Positions 11,117-22,034 of a DNA stretch of 64,000 bases are shown piece by piece. The translations under genes were made by a program, and so were the position numbers. Each line of letters opens with the position of its first letter. The first letter of the stretch is position 1. The notes below the pieces were generated by a model. It saw nothing but the letters and a program-made list of their open reading frames with translations, ran no database searches and was not told the origin of the DNA. The stretch comes from Anaeramoeba flamelloides (taxonomy: Eukaryota > Metamonada > Anaeramoebidae): contig JANTQA010000012.1 of NCBI GenBank assembly GCA_027625915.1, positions 1 to 64,000 on the forward strand, in the 5' to 3' direction.

Positions 11117-11328
11117 TAATTTTTATTTTTTATTGTTATAATTTTGGATTATAAGATGTGAAATATTGATAGATTTTGTATAAAGTAAATTGTAGTGGTG
11201 TGTTGAAGTAAATATGGGTATTTATTCGATTGTGTTGGTGTTTATTTAATAATATAATATTGGAAATTTTTTTTATTTTGAGTAATATTTTTTTGTGAAT
11301 TTAAAATGTGTTGGTGTGATATTCATCA

Positions 11329-11372
11329 GGCCATCTAAAGATGACCTACCATTTCTACTAAAGTAGAAATGA
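11329..11372 (+). repeat. Double-hairpin module H4 (class A)
   Basis: The 3' arm of hairpin 1 reads AGATGACC, giving one C-A mismatch. Hairpin 2 starts CCATTT, losing its outermost pair. The downstream flank (ATTAAAACAGGG) is class A. Confidence 0.8.
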
Positions 11373-13030
11373 ATTTAAATTATTTTTTGGATTAAAACAG
11401 GGAAAAAAATAAAAATATAATAAAAATTACAATACTTCCTAAACAATTTTAAATATACAATAGACAAACTAAAGATTACAAAAAATCAGAATATTTTTTA
11501 AGATTAATCCAATCAAAAACATAATTCCAACCTAGAAATCAAATACAAAATATTTCTAAAAATTTTAGATAAAAAAACTTTTTTTATTTAATAAAGTAAC
11601 TAAAAATACTCAAAACTAATTTCCAAAGTTCTAATGTAACTCAAGAAAATATATTATTAAAAGAGAAAAATTTATTTCAAAGAATAGACTTTCAATATTC
11701 ATAAATTTTCTTCCTAAATAAAAAAAAAAAAACAAATCATAAAGTATAATGTTTGATATTTACCAAATGGTCTTAATATTTGTGTCTCCAATCAGGTTTA
11801 AAATTTAAATCAGATAAATAGGAAATGGTGTCCAATTTGGGATCAAAAAATTTATAGTATTTGTTTTATTTCAATTTTTAGGGAAATAATCAAATTCAGT
11901 AGAAATTTTGAGATAACTCTCTAAAACCTGAAAACTTGTTATTAAAAAATTTAGAAAGTAAAATAACAACAGATTTTCTTGCCTAAAAAAAAAAAATGAT
12001 GATCATTTTCATACATTCAACAATAAACAACTCTAACTTTAAAAAATCATCAATTGTCTATGGATTTTGAGTCTTGAGTTACATTTATTGTTCAATTGTC
12101 AAATAAATCATAATGGTTCTTGGAAAAACATTGTAATTTACTCTTTTTTTTTTGTTCCTTTGGTTCCTTTTAGTTCCTTTTGGTTCCTTTGGTTACTTTG
12201 TTCTTTTTTTGTTTTTTTCTTTTTTTTATGATACGATTGAAGTTCTCAAGATCTGTTTTAAGGATAATATTTTATCTCTTTTGGCTTTTGAATAGAATCT
12301 TCAATTACCAAACAACCTAAACCAAATGTTTCTGTTAATGTGTTTTTTATAAAATTTTACTCTTGTGTTTGTATTCGTATCAATAAAAAAAAAATTGTTA
12401 GTTCCAAGAGAAATTGGGTTGAGGGGTTTTATAAAAAGCTTGTAAGAGAATGTAATATTTAAAGATCTCAGGAAAATCAAAATTTTGAAAGGTTAATGTA
12501 AGTTTTGTTTAAAATATATTAAAAAAAAATTAGAATAGTTAACAACTAGGTTGGCAAATTGAAAATTTGTTGTTTGGTGTTTAAGAGAAGATTTAGTTAT
12601 TGGTAAATCTCACAAATATGTTATTCATGAGATCTAAGTAGTTAAAAAATGACTTTTTTAAGAAGAAAATGTCAGAATTGATGTCGACTGGTTTTTGTGT
12701 GATTTCTGTGATTCGTATTGGTTTCTGTGATTTTTGTGAATGTAAAAGTAGTATAGGAAAAATAGAATTTTGAGTAAAATTTATTTTCAGGTGAAAAGTC
12801 AAAACCATTTGAACTTGTTGGGAAATTACCAACTTTTTATTTTTAATTGGTGTAAGTAAAGATGAAATAGTATTTCTATTTTCATCTTAAAAGGTCAAAA
12901 TCTTAAAAATTTGCAAAAAATTGGAATTATTGTTTACTGGATCTTTGTTATTTCCAAACAAATTCAAAATTGAATAAAGAGACAAGGTAAAGTTTTTGGT
13001 ATTGTTTTGAATCCAAGATAATTCGAATTT

Positions 13031-13478
13031 CACGACAAGAATAGCAGAATCCATACAAATACTTTCAAGACTTTTTGGAACTTTCAGACTGACAGTCTGC
13101 AAGATTTCAGTCTCTGATATTCTTTCATATTTTTTCAAATTTCAAATACTTAATACAAACTTTTGTAAGCCAAAAAAGGGTAAAAAAATAATAATTAACA
13201 AAAGATAATATTTTGAATTTAATTGAAATTTCTGAAAGTTATCTAAAAGAAAAATATTTGAAAACTTTCAATAACCTGAAACTCTTTTTATGAAAACCAA
13301 AAAGTGGAAAGTTGTTTAAATTACATGTTTTTAAAAGTTTGAATTGTAAAAACTTTTAAATTGAAAGTTGTTATAATTTTGATCTTCTAATTCCTTTCAA
13401 AATTTGGAACAATTTCAAAAAAACAAAGTGTTGCTAAGGAAAAAAAGTGACTACAATTTTTATGCTATTCTTGTGGTG
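13031..13478. mobile_element. TIR element with ACAAGAATAGCA ends
   Basis: The left end CACGACAAGAATAGCA and right end TGCTATTCTTGTGGTG are inverted repeats. The element interrupts unit 2 just before the LINE target. An 83-codon frame on the minus strand (13138-12887) overlaps the left part and is unrecognisable. The inner right part (about 13385-13460, AATTTGGAACAATTTCAAA) recurs reverse-complemented at about 43815-43900, so pieces of this family are dispersed. Confidence 0.55.
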
Positions 13479-13506
13479 TTCTAAAAACTAAAAGATCATT
13501 TTTTCC

Positions 13507-14842
13507 CTAATGATAAAACTATTGAATATATCAAAAAAAGATCAATTTTGTTTATTCATAAAAAGGGAAATGAAGGAGTCGCTTTAAACTATCGACCTAT
13601 TTCAATTAATCAAAGTCTACCAAGATTATTTCTTAAAATGCTATATAAACTTATTGAGTCTTGTTGGGAATTTATTCATAAAGCGCAGTTTGGCTTTCGA
13701 AAAAAATTTGATACTCGTGTTGCGGTATTAAACTTTTCAAATATTTACAATCAGATAAAAACAAATAATGAAAATAAAAATGATAAAACTCATATTATAA
13801 TGATTGATATAGCAAAATGCTTTGACTCAATCAGTTTTAAAATAATTAGGAAAACAATAAAAAAGTTTATTTTAAATAAAATTATTCAAAAATTTTTAGT
13901 AAAATATTATCAAGGTGAAGGACTCAGTATATTCCAAGGGGATCCCTTATCACCGATTATATTTGCTCTTATTTCACATTTTCTATTATTAAAAATAATA
14001 CCATTAACAAATCATTGTAAAATGTTTGCAGATGATTTAATTTTAATCATAAAAGGGAATATGAATCAAATAAATGAAAAATTAAATGCTATATATCAAG
14101 TAATTGTCCAATTTGGATTAAAACCTAATGAAGACAAAACAGAAATTACTCAAGATTTATCAAAAATAAAATATTTGGGAATTTAATTCGAAAAAATTTC
14201 ACATTTAGTCTATAACCTAAAAAAGGCAAAAGAAACTTATAATAGTTCTAAACAATTATTCAATAATAATTTATTAGGAAAATAATTTAAAAATAAGATT
14301 ATTTAAATCTTTTATATTAAGTCAATTAACATATGGATTAGAAATATATAATTATAAAATAGCAACCCTAAACTATTTAAACTCTTGGATTAATACAGGT
14401 ATTACTGAAATCTGCAAAATAAACAGAAACACACCAATTCTTATTTATAATAATCAAAGATATTTAAGTTATCCATCAAGTTCAACAATTCTAAAATTCA
14501 GAACATTTACCAACTGCTTAAATAGATATTATTATGTAATAAATAAAAATTCAAATAAATTTTGTCCTTTATGTTTAAAATATGAACATAAGGAAATAAT
14601 AGAAAATATTGATCACTTTTTATGGGTATGTCCTTCCTATAAAAAAGATAGATTAATTTTTCTGAAAAAGTTAAAAGAATTAAATTTTAATGAAATAATT
14701 TTAAATTATGATGGCTTAAAATTATTTTCGTTAATTAATAATCGTGAAATCTATGATTTTACGCTTAAATTTCTGAAAGGGAATTTAAGTAAAAGGGCAC
14801 TTAGAGTGTAATCTACACTTCCTCCTCAATAAAAATAAAAAT
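13507..14842 (+). pseudogene. LINE reverse transcriptase fragment (copy 2)
   Basis: 5'-truncated non-LTR retrotransposon. The open part 13548-14186 shows RT motifs in order: YRPIS, AQFGFR, MIDIAKCFDSI, QGDPLSPIIFALI, the catalytic FADD and KTEI/YLGI. After a stop and small frame changes the frame continues with LSQLTYGLEIYN, ILKFRTFTNCLNRYYYV and a C-terminal CCHC-type zinc-binding end (CPLC...HFLWVCPSY), ending about 14810. The tail is AATAAA-like repeats. It is flanked by AAAAGATCATTTTTTC (13490-13505 and 14843-14858), a target-site duplication. The endonuclease and any first ORF are missing, so it is a dead 5'-truncated copy. Confidence 0.9.
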
Positions 14843-15532
14843 AAAAGATCATTTTTTCTCAATCAATTGACACAAAATGTTTTGTTAAAGAAGAAAAAAC
14901 CTAACTTAATTTTGCAAAATTTTTTTTTAAAACTTAATCAATGAATTAAAAATTTCACAAAACTTTTATCATTGCCACTCCAGTCTAATTTGTATTGAAA
15001 CGAACTAATTGGTTTTTTTAAGAGAAACAATCCAAAAGGAAAAAATTATTCTAAAAAAAAACATAAAAATGAACAAAAGTGTTTTAAGTGTGTTTAGGCC
15101 TTGTAGATTCTTTCAGAAAACTAAAACAGAGTAAATAATATCCACCAAAGATCCTAAGGAGAACTTCAATTCAATTCAAGAAAAAACAAAAAAAACTAAA
15201 AGGAACTAATACTTCTCCAAAAGAACCAAAGGAACCAAAGTAACCAAAGGAAACAAAAATACAAAAAGAAAGTCACAATTTCTTTGAAAGAATTGTTCTG
15301 ATTTTTGGGTTACAAATTGAAAATTCAAGCAACTCGATGATGAAAATTCATATACACACGATCTTCAAAAGTTAGAGTGATTTCTCAAGAATGTTTTAAA
15401 TGATCTTCATTTTTCAAGCTCAGTTAATATGTTTATTTTTCAATTTCATTTTTAGGTTTCTTAATTTTGCGTTCGAGTTTACCTATCGAAAATTGTTTTT
15501 GTTCAATTTCCGGTTAAAAAATGATAATTTAA

Positions 15533-16232
15533 GGGTCTAGTCATTTACCGTGAAAAGGCACCATACTCAAGGGGTGACCTGAGACCAAAAAGGGTATTGA
15601 GAAATGGTCCTTCTTTTGGTTGACAAAATTCAAATAACAAAAATAAAAATTCCATAGGATCTCTTTGATAAAAAATGCAACGAAGAAAAATAAGACCAAA
15701 AGAGTTCTCAATTTCAAAAAATCAAAATTTGAAAAAAAAATCTACATCTTTTCTTATTTTCTATTTCCCAATAGGATTAAATTTCTTTAATTTAAAACAA
15801 ATTGCTTTCTTGTATTTCACAATCAATTTTATTCGATTTAGTCTGATTTGTGGATATTTTAAAACCCTCTAAATTTGACCAAGTAAGGATTAGGTAATAG
15901 TCTTTCAATAAAAATAACTCATTTGTAAATTGAAAAAATTGAAAAAAAAAAGTCACCAAGATCTCAAAAAGCGCCCAAGAGTGACATTTCAAAACGAACA
16001 TAGTTGTTTTTAAAATTGTATATTCTAACAATTCTAATTGGAAATTGAGTGTCGCTCTTTGGCACTTTTTTCTAAAAATGTCCTCATTTTTGGTTGTTGA
16101 TTTTTGGAGATTGATCGTACATCATAGGTTAGTTGGTTTTTGATTGTTTTTAAATATATCCATAAAAATAAAAATTACTAAAAAGTGTTTTTCCATTTCA
16201 GAATAAAAAATTTCACGGTAATTATTCGACCC
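15533..16232. mobile_element. TTAA-flanked TIR element (piggyBac-like MITE)
   Basis: Starts GGGTCTAGTCATTTACCGTGAAA and ends TTTCACGGTAATTATTCGACCC, with TTAA directly outside both ends (15529-15532, 16233-16236). TTAA duplication with GGG/CCC tips is the piggyBac signature. The interior is about 700 bp with only short frames on both strands and no recognisable transposase, so it is non-autonomous. Confidence 0.75.
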
Positions 16233-16727
16233 TTAAATTAAAATTTTGATTATCTTATTAAAAATCTCCCTTCAGAGAGTTATTATATTGCGCTTAAATG
16301 ATTAAAAGTAATTTAGTGAATCGTCAATTTATTCAATAAAAATTTACATTTGAATTGTTGATGTTAATTTTGAATAAATTTAATTTGTTTTTGTTTAGTG
16401 AATAGAACTGTTTGAACTTTTAATAAATGAATTTAAAGATTTAGTGAGTTGTTTATTGTTGTTTTAATGTATGGTTTGTGTTTTTAATTGACTTGGAATT
16501 GATTTGTATTTATTGAGGTGATTGTATAAATATTAATAATTTGAAGTGTGGTTGTTTTGTTGATATTTGTTAGGGATTTTGTGAATTGGTTTGTGATTAT
16601 TGATTATTAGTTGATGAATAATTGTTTGTAAGTATTAGCTAGTATTTTTTTGTTTATTTATAAATGATGAATGTATTTGTTGTTAATTGTAATGTGTTTT
16701 GTTTAAATTTTGAGTAAATGTTTAGAA

Positions 16728-16771
16728 GACCATCTAAAGATGGTCTTTCATTTCTACTAAAGTAGAAATGA
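16728..16771 (+). repeat. Double-hairpin module H5 (class B)
   Basis: Hairpin 1 is GACCATCTAAAGATGGTC. Relative to consensus, G2 changed to A and its partner C to T, so the stem is intact through a compensatory double change. TT spacer and class B downstream flank. Hairpin 2 is consensus. Confidence 0.9.
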
Positions 16772-17402
16772 GTTTATTATAAATGTTTACAATTAAAATC
16801 AAAAAATAAAAATTTACATTCTCTCTCAAATGTTAAACAAAAGTACCTAAAAATGAAAATTTTTTGAATTAATCCACTGACTTGTAATAATATTGAAAGG
16901 ATCTCAAAAAATAAACTTCTGAATTAGTTTTTATAATTCAGAAAAAGTAATATACCAGAAAAAACTATAAATTTTCTAAAAATTAAAAATTGGGGTGTCC
17001 AAAATGAAGAAATGATGAAATGATCGAGTTTGAACAAAAAATTATATTCGTAAAATTTGTTGAAATTTCAACAACAATTTTGGATCGATCATATGTAAAG
17101 AAATCATCAACTAATTGTATGTGATTTTGCTATTAAAAAAATTTATCAATAATCTTCCTATCACCTATATCTGGAAAAGAAGAAATTTTCGAGATCTAAT
17201 TAAACAGATTACTAAACTGTAAAAAAGGGAAATATTATGAAAAAAAAAAAACAATAAAGACTAAAAATGAATTTTATAATATTTTTCTAAAATCAAAATT
17301 ATTTACAAATTGGATGGCAAACGAGCAAGTAAAATACATGATTTTTATTCTTTCAATTGTTTAATATGTGTCCATTTTTTTAATATTTTGTTCATATAAT
17401 CA

Positions 17403-17455
<53 letters not shown>

Positions 17456-18584
17456 TCTTTTTAAGTAATAATGTCTGAATTCTTTAACGTACCCAACATA
17501 TGTTTTCTTTACTAAAAAAGAAAAAAAAAAGAATAAATAGTTAGGCACCCAACCTAAACTTACCCTATTTTCATTATTACCTAACCTACCCTAACCTTCA
17601 CCCCGAAACCTCATATTGAGGAATTGTTTGTAGTTAACTTGATTTGAAGATTAGTTTTCTTTTCTACTTTGAAGGATCTCTTTTCATCATATTTGAATAT
17701 ATTAATGAAATCTTGAATTATATGAAAAGTTATTGTAGTTTTAATTGGATAATTGTATGAGAATTTGAGTTCTAAAAATTTTTTGTAATTAATTTGAAAT
17801 ATGTATCTTTATAAAGTATTTTTTATATTATGTATGCAAGTGTAAGTTTATTGGTTTGGTGTTGTTTTATATGATGGTATTTATGATATAATGTTTGATA
17901 AAATTAATTGAAAAATGTAATTTTTGAAAATTTAGGTTAATACAGTCAGTTTCACTTTTAAGGCACAAACTTTCAACGAAATTTAAGGCACAAAAAAATC
18001 TCAAATTAAGGCACAAAATTTGTAATTTTTTTTTTTTTACAATTTATTTTTACTAGAATTTGAATTTTGTGCCTTAATTTGAGATTTTTTTTGTACCTTA
18101 AATTTCGTTGAAAGTTTGTGCCTTAAAAGTGAAACTGACTGTATATAAATTTTCATTTAAGACTTTGTTTAATCGATAACACTGAGATTTGCCAATGTCT
18201 CAATTTAAAACCAGTTGAACACATATTTTGGTCAAAGGAAGCAGATTACTTGTGTAATAAAAAATATAAAAAAAGTGTTTTATCATTTGGTAAAAGTTTG
18301 GTGTGAGAAGGAATTCTAAAGTTTTACTGTTTAACAATGTCTGATTATAAATCATGTTTTTTTGTTATTGTAGTATTTATATAGTATATAATTTTATTTC
18401 TTTTCGATTATAAATTTTTTTTCGTTCTTCGATGCCAAAATCTATTAAAAAAATAGATATTGTTTCGATTTCAATATAATTAATATAGTTATTGTTTTTG
18501 GTATTTTTTGTTAATGAGATTTGTTGATTGTTGTGTTTTGTATTGATTATATTTGTGTTTATTTATGTTATGTAATTTGTATCA
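16772..18584 (+). repeat. Backbone B-to-A segment 2
   Basis: Collinear with 7321-9456 and 47530-49334: class B flank, GATCATATGTAAAGAAATC, an (AC)n(AT)n microsatellite (17404-17452), GTCTGAATTCTTTAACG, then CCTAACCTACCCTAACC and CCCCGAAACC (about 17575-17610), then a G/T-rich arm to H6. Contains MITE-1 at 17943. No gene. Confidence 0.6.
17943..18141 (+). mobile_element. MITE-1 copy 5
   Basis: Forward, intact tips, TA on both sides (17941-17942, 18142-18143). Close to the consensus, so probably recent. Confidence 0.9.
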
Positions 18585-18628
18585 GGCCATCTAAAGATGG
18601 CCTATCATTTCTACTAAAGTAGAAATGA
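18585..18628 (+). repeat. Double-hairpin module H6 (class A)
   Basis: Perfect consensus in both hairpins, TA spacer, preceded by TATCAG. The class A flank follows for only about 220 bp before a TIR element and a switch to class B-type sequence. Confidence 0.9.
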
Positions 18629-18856
18629 AATGAAATTAAATTATTATTATAATAAAAATTAGGTAATTTATAAAATTCAATTAAATAACAATCTATCCCA
18701 AAAACAATTTCAAATATATAATATCTAAACCACATATTAAAGATACCAAAAAATCAGATATTTAAAAGACAAAATTATTCAGCCACATGATTCCGACCAA
18801 AATATCAAATAGATATATATTTCCAAAATTTTTCAATAAAAATGGTTTTTATTTAA

Positions 18857-19322
18857 CTGTTGATAGAGAAAAATGTTGGATACAGAAAAATAGTTTGACA
18901 CCATTTTTAATTGTGAACATTAGTAAAATTGAAAATCCAAATCCTATTGATAACTAGGTGAATTTTATATAAATCCAGGTTTAAAGGTGTTACAATTTCA
19001 TTAATCTGTCATTTGTGCGTAGAATACTCATTTGAATGGATGATAACTAAAGTAGATCATGCTATTTTACCAAAAATCCAAGTTTTAGTAAAGTTTACTA
19101 TTAATTCTGAAAATTGTAATTTTTAAACTTGCTTTTGACTATTAAAGAGATAAGGTTTTGAAAGGGTATAATTATATTAATCCTTATTCTAATAAGTAGA
19201 TTATTGTTATTTTCTTTAGCATTATTTAACCAACGAATGAAATTAAAAATGTTTTTCAGTAACATTCCCAATTAAAAAGGTTTCCAACCATTTTTCTGTG
19301 TTCAACATTTTTCTCTCAACAG
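18857..19322. mobile_element. TIR element at the A/B flank switch
   Basis: The ends CTGTTGATAGAGAAAAATG and CATTTTTCTCTCAACAG are inverted repeats, extending to TTTTTAATTG and CAATTAAAAAGG inside. The flanks read TTAA on both sides. The CTGTTG tip resembles the pogo-type family at 3353 and 27468. No open frame. Confidence 0.65.
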
Positions 19323-20854
19323 TTAAAAATAAACATCAGGTCAAGTTTTTATAATTCAGAAAAAGTGATATCTGAAAAAACTATAAATTTTCAAAAGAAT
19401 CTTAATTGGAGTGTCCAAAATGATGAAATGAAAGAGTTTGATCAAAATATTGTATTAGTAAATTTGTTGAAATTCCAACAATTGTTGTTGGATCGATCAA
19501 ATATAAAGAAATCATCAACTAATTGTTTGTGAATTTTTCGATTCAACAAATTTAACAGTAATCTTCTATGGTTAAACCAAGAAAAATTAAAAAATCAAAA
19601 AAATTCCCCAGATCTAATAAAATAGATTACTTAAATAGTAAAAAATGAAAGGAAAAAAAAATCAATTTAGACAAAAAATGAATTTTCATATTTTGAAAAA
19701 CCAAAATTAACACCAAATTGTATGTAAAATACATGATTTTTATTCATTGAACTGTTTTAAATTGTATCCAAATTATTAATATTTTGTTCATATATATACG
19801 TATATATATATGTATGTATATATTTGAATGTTTTCAAGTAATGATGTCTGAATTCTTTAACGTACCCAACTCAAAGCAAATTTTTCTTTTCAACAAAAAA
19901 AAATAAACAAAAATATATATTTACGCACCTAACCTAATAGGTGCTATATTACCTACACCCCCAAACCCCCTGAAGGGGGCTTTCTCTCCTATACCCTACT
20001 TTATGATATTAGATGATTGAAATAAATTGACTCAAAATTAGAATTGGATTTTACAAAAAAAATATTTTTTCAAATCTATAAATATTCGACTTCAAGGATT
20101 TAAATTACAAACTTTAAACAAAAATTCAATCATAGAAAATAAATTCCAAATCTGGAATATAAATTTTGGATAAATAATAAAATTATTTCTGAATTCCCAA
20201 AAAAAAAAAAAAAAATTCTAAAATTCAGAAAAAGAATTTTCTTTGTCAAAAATTTTAAAGACTATGTTGGCAATTCAAAATTTGATGTTTGGTGTGTTAA
20301 AAGAGGTTTTGGTGGTTGGTAAATCTCACAAATATTTATTCAGTGAGATCTAAGTCGGAAAAAAATGAATTTTTTTTTCAAGAAAATGTCAGAATTGATC
20401 TCTTTTCCTCCATTCTGTTATTTCTCTGATTATTGTGATTTTTGTGGTTTCTGTAATTTCTCTGGTTTCTCAATAAGCAAAAGAAATATCAGAAAAATCG
20501 AATTTTGGAGAAACTTTTCTTTTTAGTGAAAATTGAAAACCATTTGGTGTGTATTGGAAATTACCTACATTTTATTGTTAATGTGTGTGAGTTAAGATGA
20601 AATTGGAGTTTTCAATTTTCACCTTAGAAGTCAAAAATCTCAAAAAATTAACAAAAATTTAGAATTATTGTTTGCATTTTCGATGTTATTTCGAAAAAAA
20701 GATATATATTAAATAAAGAAAGGGTAAAGTAAATTGGTATTGTTTTGAAACCAATTTTATCCTCAATTTGCTAAAAAAACAAGGAGATCATTTGGTCTCA
20801 TTCAACTAAACTGATAATTAAATCTTTATTTTAAAGAGAAAAAAAAACTTTCTA

Positions 20855-21053
20855 TAGTCAGTTTCACTTTTAAAGCACAAACTGTCAACGAAATTTAAAG
20901 TACAATAAAGATCTCAAATTAAGGCAAAATTTTGTAATTTTTTATTCTTTACAAATTATTTTACTAGAATCCAAAATTTTGTGCCTTAATTTGAGATCTT
21001 TATTGTACTTTAAATTTCGTTGAAAGTTTGTACCTTAAAAGTGAAACTGACTG
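20855..21053 (+). mobile_element. MITE-1 copy 6
   Basis: Forward copy with the first base changed (TAGTCAG). Arms are slightly diverged (AAAGCAC, AAAGTAC). TA follows at 21054-21055. Confidence 0.85.
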
Positions 21054-21835
21054 TAATTTTTTGTAAAATTTTTTTTAATAAAAGAATGAATGTTAAATTT
21101 CGAAAAAACTTTCCATATAACCTCATACCCGTTTTGTTTCTAACATAACGAATTTTGATTTTGAGATAAACAATCCAAATAGTAAAAATATTATCAAAAA
21201 AGATTATACCAAAAAAAAATGTAAAGTATGTTTGGCATGGTTGATTCCATATAAAATATTAAACAAAGTTAATAAAACCCACCAAAGAACCAAATAAGAA
21301 TTTCACTTCAATAAATTACAAAAAAATCCGAAACCTAAAAACACCAAAGAGAAAGTAACAATTACTTACTAGGAATTGTTCTGGTTGTGGTTATAATTGA
21401 AAATTCAAGCAACTCGATTTTCAAAACTCATATGTACACACGATTTTGAAAAGTTAGAGTGGTTTATCAAAAATATTTGAAATGATCTTCAATTTTCAAT
21501 CTCAAAAATGGATATTATTTTTTCTTTTTCTTTTTAAGGTTTCTTGTATAGTTTGTTTTAGAGTTAAGTTATTTCGAATTTGTTTGTTAATTATCAAGTT
21601 AAGAATGAAATTTTTATCCGAATTCGAAAATATCTTTAATAAACTTCAATTTATAATTGTCGAAGGATGTTATCAAAATTTTTTATGATTGAATTTTGTG
21701 AAGTTCCAAACAATTTGTAAAAATTCACATTTATTGTGCTTATTGTAAATTTGATTGATATGTATGTCTTGATGTTTTGTTAATAGTTCGATTTATAATT
21801 ATGTCTTTAATTTAGTTTGTATTTTGTTGTTTTTA

Positions 21836-22032
21836 CAGTCAGTTTCACTTTTAAGGCACAAACTTACAACGAAATTTAAGGCACAAAAAAAATCTCAAAT
21901 TAAGGCACAAAATTCAAATTCTAGTAAAAATAAATTGTAAAAAAGGAAATTCCAAATTTTGTGCCTTAATTTGAGATTTTTTTGTGCCTCAAATTTCGTT
22001 GAAAGTTTGTGCCTTAAAAGTGAAACTGACTG
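21836..22032 (-). mobile_element. MITE-1 copy 7
   Basis: Reverse copy with TA at 21834-21835 and 22033-22034. Directly abuts the decayed transposase that follows, so it marks or cut that transposon's left part. Confidence 0.9.
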
Positions 22033-22034
22033 TA

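Larger units (their letters stand above)
9501..11328 (+). repeat. Backbone segment between H3 and H4
   Basis: A/C-rich at first, then G/T-rich from about 10000 up to H4. It carries MITE-1 at 10317 and a TIR element at 10715. A G run (10094-10100) lies in an otherwise T/G stretch. No conserved frame; the only frames of 60-90 codons lie across the mobile elements. Confidence 0.5.
11373..16727 (+). repeat. Backbone repeat unit 2, A-to-B segment
   Basis: Same order as unit 1: left arm with GTTACATTTATTGTTC and GGTTCCTTTTGG words (12000-12220), centre with TTTCTGTGA repeats (12690-12740), right arm with ACCAAAGGAACC words (15190-15260) and ACACGATCTTCAAAAGTTAG (15355-15380). It is swollen by a TIR element (13031-13478), a LINE (13507-14842) and a TTAA element (15533-16232). 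Subtracting them leaves about 2.9 kb, close to unit 1. Left and right arms are diverged inverted copies of each other. Confidence 0.7.
18629..21835 (+). repeat. Mosaic backbone unit 3
   Basis: The class A flank (18629-18850) is followed by a TIR element (18857-19322). Then comes sequence collinear with the class B flank: GATCGATCAAATATAAAG, a (TA)n tract at 19790, GTCTGAATTCTTTAACGTAC, and the hairpin CCCCCTGAAGGGGG at 19967-19980. Next comes central-unit sequence (TTTGATGTTTGGTG, TTTCTG repeats near 20410-20465) and the right arm with ACACGATTTTGAAAAGTTAG at 21435. The expected B module is missing where the next transposon begins (21836). Confidence 0.55.
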
